Assembly: GCA_964017235.1 (NCBI GenBank)
Contig: OZ024931.1
Location: forward strand, 119,857,530-119,921,529
Direction of reading: 5' to 3'
Source: Sabellastarte sp. h YS-2021
Taxonomy: Eukaryota > Annelida > Polychaeta > Sabellida > Sabellidae
Length of the DNA stretch: 64,000 bases
The notes beneath the pieces were generated by a model. It was not told where the DNA came from. It saw only the letters and a program-made list of their open reading frames with translations, and searched no databases. Positions within the stretch are counted from its first letter, which is position 1. Each line of letters opens with the position of its first letter. Of the stretch, positions 23,278 to 31,225 are shown piece by piece. A program made the position numbers and the translations under genes.

Positions 23278-26200
23278 CTAGTGGTGGATCTGCTGGGCAG
23301 CCACCACAGGACCCAAGTGAAAAAGCTCCTTATCTGCCCAGGCAACATCCTTAAGGTAAAACTGTGTAAAGGTGTTGTGGGATTTCCAGTGGCATGCTGC
23401 TAGAATCTGGTCCAGAGATATGCCACCTTGAAAGGCCTTGGAGGCCGCAAATGCCCTAACATCATGGGCCTTAACCTGATGTAGGGTCAAGGTATCTTGG
23501 TCAGAAAGATCATAACACAAAACTACTGTTTGTTTGATCCAGGATGAGATAGTGGCAGGAGAGATGTCCTTGTTAAAACCTTGTTTGAATGAAACAAAAA
23601 CTAACTCCTTTCCCGTTCTTAGGTCCTGGGTTTTGTCCAGGTAATAGCGAAGAGCCCGAACGGGGCAAAGGGATCTGTCTTCTTGTAACGACTTATCCAG
23701 AGTGGGGGCTAAAGCCGGGATGACCACCGGGGCCACGCACTCTGGTCCCTCTTTTGCCAAGTGATTTTTCGCCAAGAAGCTTGGTGAAGGGTAGAGGGAA
23801 ACTTTGGACCAGTCAGCTTGGTGTCTGATATTTTTGTTTAACCAAGCGTGAATCTCACTCCTACGTTTTCCTGAAGCCAGGGCTAGGAGAAAAACCGTTT
23901 TGAAAGTAAGGTGTTTCAGAGAAGCCTTTCTGAGTGGTTCAAAAGGCGCCTTTGTAAGCTGGTGTAAAACTAGGGAGAGGTTCCAAGCAGGAACCCCCCG
24001 GCGCCCTTTGGGTCTATCTCTGTGAAAACTGTCTAACAGTCTAGTCAAATTGTCATCCTTGCCAACATTAACCGAGGCATTTCCCAGTTTGTCTGAAATG
24101 GCTGACCTGTAACCATCAATAGTGCTGGGCTGGAGATTCTTCTCCTGGAAAAGATGCAGGAGGAAATCTGCTATTTGTTTTATAGATGGGTTCCTGAAGT
24201 CCACCTGACTTGTTTCGCACCATCTAACAAAAAGGGCCCACTTTGCCTCGTAGACTGCTCTGGTTGAACGTCTTTGAGGCGCCTCAATTCTTGCCGCCAC
24301 TGGGCTAGAAAACCCTTGCTCCTTGATGGTCTGGGCTCTAGGAGCCAGGCATGGAGATTTAAGCTTGTCAGATCCCTGTGACGTGCCTTGTTGAAAGGTT
24401 GGGTCACTAGATCTGGATGGTGTGGAAGACAAAGAGGAACCATGGCCGACAGCTCCACTAGGTCCCAAAACCAAGGCATGTTTGGCCATCCCGGAGCAAT
24501 CAGGATTGCTCTGTGATACCAATGGTCTGACAGCTTGCTGACCACCTTCCCCATCAGAGACACTGGGGGAAAGAGGTACATGTCCAGGTTTTCCCAAGAC
24601 AGCGTCAGAGCGTCCACTGACCAGGCCTTCGGGTCTGGAATTGGGGACACAAACCGGACTAGTTTGCAGTTGTACCTTGTTGCAAACATGTCCACTTGGG
24701 GATAATGCCAAGTTCGACAAAGGGTGTCGAAGATCTCCTGATGGAGGGACCACTCTGTCTGAATGACTTGTCCCTGGCGAGACAACTTGTCTGCAATTAC
24801 ATTCAGACGGCCCGGAATATGTCTGGCCTTCAGTACTGTTTGTCTGAGATTGCACCAACATAGGAGCCGCCAAAGAAGGGCACAAAGTGAACCTGACCTC
24901 ATACCTCCCTCCTTGTTGATGTATGCCACAACTGTGGTGTTGTCTGTGGCAATCAGGACGACCTTTCCTTGCACTAAGTGTTGGAATCTTTTTAGTGCTA
25001 ACAACACGGCTTTTAGCTCTAAGAAGTTTATGTGTAATTTGCTTTCGGGCACTGACCAAGTCCCGCTTGCTGTGAAGTCGCCTAAGTGAGCACCCCAGCC
25101 TTCTTTTGAGGCGTCTGTAAAGATTTGTATTGCGTGTTGTAGGGGGTGTAAGGGTTGACCCTTTAGGACCTTTGACTCCTGGGTCCACCACTGCAGGTGC
25201 TGATGGAGAGACCTCGGAATTGGGATCTCTTTTTCCAGAGATTCCGGGACTCTCCAGTGTTTCTTGAGGTGCCACTGAATAGGTCTCATGTGCAGTCTGC
25301 CTAGGGTCACCTGTTTTTCTGTCGCAGTGAGAAGGCCTATAAGAGACATGAAAGTTCTCACTTGGCAAGATCTCCTCTGCAATAGCCCTGTTATTTTTTG
25401 TTGAAGGGCTTCCCAACGGTTTTGAGTCGGTCTGACCAGTCCGTTGAGCAGGTCGTACTGGTAGCCTACAAAGTCGAAGACTTGTTGGGGTTCCAGTTCT
25501 GATTTTTGCATGTTTACCATCCAGCCCAACTCCTGGCAAAGGGCTAGGAGGGACTGGGTTCCCTGGTGGCAAGATTCTTTGGTAGGGGCTCGAATCAACC
25601 AGTCGTCTAGGTACTGGTGGATTCTTATACCCCGTGACTGAGCCATTAACTTGACCTCTTTGACCACAGCAGTGAACTCCATGGGAGCTGTTGAGAGGCC
25701 AAAGGGAAGAGCCCGAAACTGGTACGACTGGTTCTGGAAGTGGAACCTGAGGAATTTTCGGGATGTGAAGTGGATTGGAATGTGGAAGTAGGCGTCGCTG
25801 AAATCTATTGATGACACCCACTCGCCTTGTTGTAGAGAGGTCCGGATTGTCTCTGGAGTCTCCATTTTGAATGTTTTTACGCATAAAAACTGATTTAGAG
25901 TACTGAGATCCAAGATTGGCCGCCACTTTTGGTTCGGCTTTGGGACAATGAACAATCTGTTGAAAAAGGCTAGTGAGGTTCGAACCCTGACCCTCTCTAC
26001 TGCCTTTTTCTTGATCAGAGCTTGCACTGCTTCTTGTAAGTGGGAGTCTCTGGTGGGGTTTGCATAGCCGCTTACTATCAGGGGTTCCCTTATTAAGGGA
26101 GGTCTGACCTTGAAGGGAAGCACATAGCCCTTTTTCAAAATGGATACTACCTTCGGGTTTGCACCCTTGAGAGCCCATATTTTCCAAAAATTTTGTAGGC

Positions 26201-26394
26201 GTCCCCCTACTGATTGGACATTTGCAACACTGAGGACATTTGACACACTTGGGGCAAAGACACAGTGATTTACAAAAGAAGCACTTTTCACATACTTTAT
26301 TGTATTTTGTGATTTTAAGATTGGACTTATGCCTTTCTTTTGCGGCTGCCTGATGTTTTTTACAGAAAGTACATGATGAACAACATTGTGACAA
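23278..26394 (-). CDS. DIRS tyrosine recombinase ORF (YR domain at C-terminus)
   Basis: The frame is open from 26394 (and further up to the Gag stop at 26497) to the stop at 23278. Only the last 330 or so codons (below about 24300) look like protein under selection: YEAKWALFVRWCETSQ (SAM-like N-domain), DGYRSAISDKLG, LALASGKRRSEIHAW (first catalytic Arg), LHQVKAHDVRAFAAS (H-x-x-R) and ACHWKSHNTFTQFYLKDV (Trp/His box and Tyr nucleophile). This enzyme would integrate the circular DNA copy. Residues before that overlap the RT/RNase H gene in another frame and are Ser/Pro/Arg-rich, probably a consequence of the overlap. In the same frame at 26208-26496 lies a Cys-rich module. Confidence 0.85.
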   Translation of the reverse strand: MSQCCSSCTFCKKHQAAAKERHKSNLKITKYNKVCEKCFFCKSLCLCPKCVKCPQCCKCPISRGTPTKFLENMGSQGCKPEGSIHFEKGLCASLQGQTSLNKGTPDSKRLCKPHQRLPLTRSSASSDQEKGSREGQGSNLTSLFQQIVHCPKAEPKVAANLGSQYSKSVFMRKNIQNGDSRDNPDLSTTRRVGVINRFQRRLLPHSNPLHIPKIPQVPLPEPVVPVSGSSLWPLNSSHGVHCCGQRGQVNGSVTGYKNPPVPRRLVDSSPYQRILPPGNPVPPSPLPGVGLDGKHAKIRTGTPTSLRLCRLPVRPAQRTGQTDSKPLGSPSTKNNRAIAEEILPSENFHVSYRPSHCDRKTGDPRQTAHETYSVAPQETLESPGISGKRDPNSEVSPSAPAVVDPGVKGPKGSTLTPPTTRNTNLYRRLKRRLGCSLRRLHSKRDLVSARKQITHKLLRAKSRVVSTKKIPTLSARKGRPDCHRQHHSCGIHQQGGRYEVRFTLCPSLAAPMLVQSQTNSTEGQTYSGPSECNCRQVVSPGTSHSDRVVPPSGDLRHPLSNLALSPSGHVCNKVQLQTSPVCVPNSRPEGLVSGRSDAVLGKPGHVPLSPSVSDGEGGQQAVRPLVSQSNPDCSGMAKHALVLGPSGAVGHGSSLSSTPSRSSDPTFQQGTSQGSDKLKSPCLAPRAQTIKEQGFSSPVAARIEAPQRRSTRAVYEAKWALFVRWCETSQVDFRNPSIKQIADFLLHLFQEKNLQPSTIDGYRSAISDKLGNASVNVGKDDNLTRLLDSFHRDRPKGRRGVPAWNLSLVLHQLTKAPFEPLRKASLKHLTFKTVFLLALASGKRRSEIHAWLNKNIRHQADWSKVSLYPSPSFLAKNHLAKEGPECVAPVVIPALAPTLDKSLQEDRSLCPVRALRYYLDKTQDLRTGKELVFVSFKQGFNKDISPATISSWIKQTVVLCYDLSDQDTLTLHQVKAHDVRAFAASKAFQGGISLDQILAACHWKSHNTFTQFYLKDVAWADKELFHLGPVVAAQQIHH

Positions 26395-26747
26395 TTTACA
26401 GAGTCTTTCACAAGAACAGGAAGACTTGTCTTTGTTACATTTACAACACCAAACTCCGGACAGGATGTTACTTCCGGAGGAACTTTGCAGTGATTGTCAT
26501 TTATACGCCTTAGCATCTCTGGCAGGGCGCGAACCGCGACCGGGTTGACCACCCCTGCCTCTGCCACGGGCTCTCCCGCGATTGCCAAATGTTTTCCATG
26601 CAGGCATCTCTTTGCCGGGAGCCCCGGAGTTTCCAGAATCCTCCTGTTTCCATGTTGAATATGGCTGGTAACGGTGTTGCTTTTTCTGAGTGCCGGCGAA
26701 CCCACCACGGCCCGGACCGGGCTGGTTGGTACGCTTATGTGACTCAA
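24180..26747 (-). CDS. DIRS reverse transcriptase / RNase H ORF
   Basis: Open frame of 855 codons; the conserved part starts near 26207 with GRLQNFWKIWALKG. RT motifs: KKAVERVRVRTSLAFFNRLF, NQKWRPILDLSTLN, SSIDFSDAYFHIPIH, ALPFGLSTAPMEFTAVV and catalytic HQYLDDWLIRAP. RNase H: IFTDASKEGWGAHLG, NFLELKAVLLAL, IATDNTTVVAYINKEGG and IPGRLNVIADKLSR. The stretch 26208-26747 overlaps Gag and the Cys-rich module in another frame and is likely not used. The downstream end overlaps the start of the YR domain. How ribosomes enter this frame is unknown; a G5 run at 26203-26207 is the natural candidate. Confidence 0.88.
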   Translation of the reverse strand: MSHISVPTSPVRAVVGSPALRKSNTVTSHIQHGNRRILETPGLPAKRCLHGKHLAIAGEPVAEAGVVNPVAVRALPEMLRRINDNHCKVPPEVTSCPEFGVVNVTKTSLPVLVKDSVNCHNVVHHVLSVKNIRQPQKKGISPILKSQNTIKYVKSASFVNHCVFAPSVSNVLSVANVQSVGGRLQNFWKIWALKGANPKVVSILKKGYVLPFKVRPPLIREPLIVSGYANPTRDSHLQEAVQALIKKKAVERVRVRTSLAFFNRLFIVPKPNQKWRPILDLSTLNQFLCVKTFKMETPETIRTSLQQGEWVSSIDFSDAYFHIPIHFTSRKFLRFHFQNQSYQFRALPFGLSTAPMEFTAVVKEVKLMAQSRGIRIHQYLDDWLIRAPTKESCHQGTQSLLALCQELGWMVNMQKSELEPQQVFDFVGYQYDLLNGLVRPTQNRWEALQQKITGLLQRRSCQVRTFMSLIGLLTATEKQVTLGRLHMRPIQWHLKKHWRVPESLEKEIPIPRSLHQHLQWWTQESKVLKGQPLHPLQHAIQIFTDASKEGWGAHLGDFTASGTWSVPESKLHINFLELKAVLLALKRFQHLVQGKVVLIATDNTTVVAYINKEGGMRSGSLCALLWRLLCWCNLRQTVLKARHIPGRLNVIADKLSRQGQVIQTEWSLHQEIFDTLCRTWHYPQVDMFATRYNCKLVRFVSPIPDPKAWSVDALTLSWENLDMYLFPPVSLMGKVVSKLSDHWYHRAILIAPGWPNMPWFWDLVELSAMVPLCLPHHPDLVTQPFNKARHRDLTSLNLHAWLLEPRPSRSKGFLAQWRQELRRLKDVQPEQSTRQSGPFLLDGAKQVRWTSGTHL
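26208..26496 (-). other. Cys-rich zinc-finger-like module between Gag and RT of the DIRS element
   Basis: In the Gag frame, directly after its TGA, the sequence reads open and Cys-dense: VWCCKCNKDKSSCSCERLC, then SQCCSSCTFCKKH, then VCEKCFFCKSLCLCPKCV and CPQCCKCP. More than 20 Cys in under 100 codons indicates a metal-binding domain. It has no ATG of its own near the start. Expression would need read-through of the TGA at 26497-26499 and then a shift at the G5 run (26203-26207) into the RT frame. Confidence 0.6.
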
Positions 26748-28440
26748 ATGCTGCTATTTCATCTTCCGCCCTCCGGATAATGTCGTCCGGAAACAAAGCC
26801 CTGGTTTGTAGAGGACAGTTCCTGAGAGAGGAAAAGGTATCTGGCTTGACGCCAGCTTTTAGGTGCTCAAGATAAGAATCCCTCCTGACCAGAGTTAAAT
26901 TAGCCATTTGTATAAAAGTGAAATCTGAGAGGTGTTGGAGGGATTTGCCAACCGCAAAACTCACATTTTGGTTGAATGCAGACAGGAAATGTAATTCATC
27001 AAGTGCACCTTGAGCTTTTGTGGAAGATTTTCCTTTTCCCAACTCTGTCTGAAGAATTTGTAACTGTTCTTGAAACGAGTCCTGTATCTTGGTGATGCAC
27101 CTATTGAAACCAGCGGACTGGTTACAAATATAACTGGTCTCTTTTGCTGCTTTCTCCCACTTCCGGAGCGTATCCTGAGCAATAGGGCGGGAGGTGGGTT
27201 GGGATGAAGCAAGAGCAGGTTTACCAATTCGGGCAAAGGAACTGTTCAACTTCGCCGCGTCATTGGGCCAAGTAGTTACATATTTTCCCGGCCTAGTGAT
27301 GTCTTTATTTTCAGCGGGATGAATCCCGTACCACCTTGCCTGAGACTTGGGGGGGCGGAGATACTGATCAACATGAAGTCCACCCGGTTCCGTAGACTTG
27401 GACGGGTAACCTTCTATGAGGACGAGATTTAAATTTTCAAGTTTCTTACAAAGCCAGTCCTCTGGTGGTAAGTCGATAGAGACCTTGCCTACAGGTTGTG
27501 CCCGGTGGCCAATCCAGGGATTGTCTGACTTGGAACTTGGAGTATACTCAAGATCTGGGATATGTGACCAGCCCATGAAAGCACGTACTCCCCTAACAGT
27601 CTCTCTGTAATTTTGATCTTCGCTCAATGTCTTATCCAAGTCTGGAGATTCTTGATCAGGATGGTCAGTGACGTCTTCTTGGTCAGATACCTCACCTTCC
27701 TCAAAGTGCTCCGGAGCTGACTTGAACAAGCTGGATTGCGGAGGAGGTTGAGGCAAAGCAGAGGCCACCGGGCCGGAAGAACTCTGTTGAGAGAATACCG
27801 GTTCCGGGTCCTGTTCAGAGTAAAGGCCTTCTAGAGGAGACGTCCTAGTTATTGAGCTGGTAGTGACAGTGGCACTAGGTTTTATCCTATCCGGGCCAAA
27901 AGCCGGGGCGGCTTGGCCGGAAGGGACAGATGATAAGAGAAAAGGTGCCTGAGAAAGAGCTCCCGCGGGAGCTTGATGCGGTACCGGTGCCTTGACCGGT
28001 GAGAAGGAAGGTTGAGGTGAAGGACGCTGCCCCAAAGTAATGAGTGCTTCCAGACGGGCCATACGTACTGACCACTTTTCGTCCAAGTCTTTTAACTCTT
28101 GGCGGAACATAGGTGGAGGTAAAGAGAGATCTTGCTCAGCAACATGGGGTGGAGAAGTTGAAGCAACTTCCTGAGATTCCACCTGCGACACGATAGTGAC
28201 AGTGGACGGATCCACAAGGGCTTCTTTGGTTTTAGATTTCTCCTTCCGCAGTTTGTACGTAGGGGTTGAAAGCTGGAGCAATTGTTCAGGGGTTAAAGTG
28301 TCACAAAACTCACACTGCAACTTTAAAACACACGGGTCTTGGCCCAACCCTTTATCTCTGCATCTGGCACAACGAGAATGAGGGTCAAAATTAGCCATGA
28401 TATGCCCGCAGGCTCCTTTCCTTTGTCCTGGAGATGCCAT
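26497..28440 (-). CDS. DIRS ORF1, Gag-like protein (647 aa)
   Basis: ATG at 28440, TGA at 26497-26499. The N-terminus holds a four-Cys cluster (GACGHIM ... SRCARCRDKG ... CVLKLQCEFCDTLTPEQLL). A Pro/Ser/Gln-rich middle follows, then a helical block (PEDWLCKKLENLNLVLIEGY; QTRALFPDDIIRRAEDEIAAF) and an Arg/Gly-rich basic tail (NRGRARGRGRGGQPGRG) suited to RNA binding. The position right after the 5' ITR fits the Gag of DIRS elements, which packages the RNA. The reading frame is the same as for the Cys-rich module and YR. No enzyme motif. Confidence 0.8.
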   Translation of the reverse strand: MASPGQRKGACGHIMANFDPHSRCARCRDKGLGQDPCVLKLQCEFCDTLTPEQLLQLSTPTYKLRKEKSKTKEALVDPSTVTIVSQVESQEVASTSPPHVAEQDLSLPPPMFRQELKDLDEKWSVRMARLEALITLGQRPSPQPSFSPVKAPVPHQAPAGALSQAPFLLSSVPSGQAAPAFGPDRIKPSATVTTSSITRTSPLEGLYSEQDPEPVFSQQSSSGPVASALPQPPPQSSLFKSAPEHFEEGEVSDQEDVTDHPDQESPDLDKTLSEDQNYRETVRGVRAFMGWSHIPDLEYTPSSKSDNPWIGHRAQPVGKVSIDLPPEDWLCKKLENLNLVLIEGYPSKSTEPGGLHVDQYLRPPKSQARWYGIHPAENKDITRPGKYVTTWPNDAAKLNSSFARIGKPALASSQPTSRPIAQDTLRKWEKAAKETSYICNQSAGFNRCITKIQDSFQEQLQILQTELGKGKSSTKAQGALDELHFLSAFNQNVSFAVGKSLQHLSDFTFIQMANLTLVRRDSYLEHLKAGVKPDTFSSLRNCPLQTRALFPDDIIRRAEDEIAAFESHKRTNQPGPGRGGFAGTQKKQHRYQPYSTWKQEDSGNSGAPGKEMPAWKTFGNRGRARGRGRGGQPGRGSRPARDAKAYK

Positions 28441-28555
28441 GGTAGTTTATCCAACTAACTGACAAATCGTAACACAAAACACACTGTATAACTTAAGAAA
28501 TACTCAAAATAAAAAGAGTTTCCAAAAATTCAAACTTTGAATATCGCGCCAAACG

Positions 28556-28724
28556 AAAAAGATGCTATGACGTCACGTCCCTCTGGCGAGTGAAGCAGGA
28601 ACTAGGCCACCTGGCGAGTGGAGTGTAGTGTACCGGTCCTGCCGGGGGTGAAACCCAGGACGTCTTTTCTTTCGTTTGGCGGGACCGGCTGGCGCCGGGC
28701 TATAGCTATCGTCTGGTAGGTAAG
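28556..28724 (-). repeat. DIRS inverted terminal repeat, 5' (right) arm, 169 bp
   Basis: Reverse complement of 22602-22770. It presumably contains the promoter for the minus-strand transcript; no TATA box is obvious. Confidence 0.95.
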
Positions 28725-28744
28725 ATGTATTAACGCAATGAAAT

Positions 28745-30057
28745 CCCACATTTCTGAGTTGTTACATACAGTTGAATCACATGTAAACATTACACTTAGC
28801 AAAATCCTGTCTGAAGGAGTATTGTACTGTATTTTATTGTTTACTGTATGACTACAATAAACAGAAGTGAAATCTTGAGGCATTTTACAATGTGACAATG
28901 CTGGAGAGACAATCACTGAGCTGGTTTTCATTAAAGGGATCAGCTGAAGTGTATCGTGTTTTTGTGTGAATCTTAAGCTGATTTTTGGCTCATCTTTTTC
29001 TGAACCGTTGTTTTTTTTAAATACAATCCAGTTTTATAACTTAACATTTTACATTTCCACTGGTTCAGCTGAAATAGTATATCCAGAAGTCTGGTTTGTT
29101 ACAAAACCAATACACACTGAAATATAAGTCCCAATTACTGCACCTTTCCATTGTTGTATATCTAGGTGTCTTCAACCTTGCCTACATCAAAGACTTAATA
29201 TCCAAGTTAACTCTAGCATTGCTTCACACAACAAACCCTAACATCATATATCATCCATAAAACATGCATGGCTTGAGTTTTACAACAAATGAACACATGA
29301 AATTCATCTGCAAAACTTGTTTTGCCATGTTTAATAACAACAGTTGTTTAACATAACAGTTTCCATAAGTACATCAAACTAAGTGACAACATCTAATACA
29401 TATAACTTAAGCTACACGCATTCTACTTGCAATTTTATTCATAATATCTAACAGACAAAATAATCAAGACATTCAAGTTTCTTCTCGTTGCTTTTTCCTG
29501 CATAATTCTAGAAATACTCTATACACCTACTGAAACTCTTAAATGACCCCTAAATAAGGCTAATACTCTATGCTACTGTATCATTATCTATCATCTGTTA
29601 CTACATGCATCACACAGTCCGCCCTATCAGTCTTGGCTTACTTTCACACTACAAAAACATAAGCTTCTCATTTTACAACAAAATCTGAAATACATTGCAC
29701 ATTTGTTGCTTACACATTAATTATCAAGCCTAATTACAATAAATCTGAACTATGTGAAGAAAACTACAGAGCAGTCACCATACTCTTATATGGCAATTTG
29801 TTTGCTTTCTACTTGTAAACTACTAATATATTGTGTATTTCCCCTTAATAACACGGATGAAATTTTTGTATGAATCAAATTTGTTTACCTAATCTACTCT
29901 TAACATAATTTTCTTTATTTTCAGAGACATTTAACATTTTATTTTAATAAACTAGTTTACATCAGCTGCTAGTGCTTCTGGTTCTTTATTGCAGAATGGA
30001 TACCTGGGGTACTAAAAAATGAGCCACCTCTGTTGGGAAATCCAGTACCTCTAAAAA
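28745..30057. other. No gene seen
   Basis: AT-rich intergenic DNA with only short, featureless ORFs. Confidence 0.5.
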
Positions 30058-31225
30058 GCATCAGAGATGCCCATACCCCATGGCCTCAGGCATTAGTGTT
30101 AGGACACTATGAGACACAGATGAGGTGAAACAGTCACAGTTCTTTATAACAAAAATCAGATTTTCAAAAAAAGTGCATGTTACATAAAGGTGCATGAGAA
30201 ACAATACTCAAGAGAAAGAAAATATGTACAAAGACGAAGAATTTAAACAAGATTATTTAATAGCAAGATGTCAGTATTAATTAGTCAAATAAAAGTCATT
30301 AATCTGTAAAATTTCTCTGTTGAAGTATAGCCGTCAATGGAGATTGCACTATTAAGTAAAAGTTACAATAACAGGCAGTTGCAACAATCTATATTTCTTT
30401 ATGATAGAAATATGCCTCAAATGTGGTAGTAGAAAACATTCTGGTCAAGTCAAGGTCAAAGGTCACACCAAGGCCATACCATCTCTTTGCGCACCAACAC
30501 TCTCAAACCAATGGACCTATCAAGTATCAAACTCATACACTATACAGTTTCCAAGATGTAGCCAAGACAAGATTTTATAGGTCAAGGTAATCATAGCAAG
30601 ACCAAAAGGCAAATCAAGGTCAGACTATAAGATTGTACACCTACACTTCCAACCAATGATCCTACCAAATATCAACTTTCTGCACTTCACAGTTTCTGAG
30701 TTACAGCTTGAAGAATATTTAAAGATCAGGGTCTCCAAAGCAAGGTCAAAGGTTATATTAAGGCCACACCACGATAAACACCTACACCCCCAACCACTGT
30801 CCCTACCATGTATCAACTTCCTCTACCTTATGCGTTCTGAGATATAGGCCAGAAAAGATCACGAAGGTCAAGGTCACTATATATTGACTGTGTTCTGCCA
30901 AGAGTGAATAAAGTGGTCGTAAGTTCATAACAACTGGATTCCCTCCAACACAACTGTTTTATTTTAGGGGCTCCAAAATCTGTGGTTTTCCAAGATGAAA
31001 GTCACAAGAGCAAAGTCAAAGGTCAAATCAAGGCTGCATCATGATCTTGCACATTTACACCCCCCAACCAATGCCCCAACCAAGTGTCAATGTCTTACAT
31101 CTTATGATTTCTGAAATACAGCCTAGACAAGATTTTTTCCATTGCCCGTCTGCTCGCCCCCTGCCCAGCTGGTTACCATAGGTGAAAAAAATACCCACAC
31201 AGTCTTGAAAGGTTGTGGGTAAATA
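30058..31225. mobile_element. Array-bearing non-autonomous element, copy B
   Basis: Begins GCATCAGAGATGCCCATACCCC, like copy A at 19605. It holds about five tandem units (30430-31140) with TATAGGTCAAGG, AAATCAAGGTCAGACTAT and ACCAATG..CCTACCAA. It ends in a degenerate hairpin (CCCACACAGTCTTGAAAGGTTGTGGG, 31187-31212). More diverged than copy A. Confidence 0.55.

Larger units (their letters stand above)
22556..28744 (-). mobile_element. DIRS-type tyrosine-recombinase retroelement, structurally complete
   Basis: A 6.2-kb element read on the minus strand (5' end at 28744). It has perfect 169-bp inverted terminal repeats, an internal complementary region (ICR) holding the complement of both outer ends, a Gag-like ORF, an RT/RNase H ORF and a tyrosine recombinase (YR) ORF. 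This is the architecture of DIRS elements, which replicate through a circle made by copying across the ICR and insert by YR without target duplication. Outer ends share AAAT (left 22556, right 28741-28744), the likely crossover core. Identical ITRs suggest recent activity. One stop and one frame change separate the coding blocks. Confidence 0.92.

Noticed and set aside
23278-26394. Treating the whole 1038-codon frame as one functional recombinase protein
   Set aside because: Only the C-terminal third has recombinase motifs. The rest overlaps the strongly conserved RT/RNase H frame and has low-complexity composition expected of an overlap.
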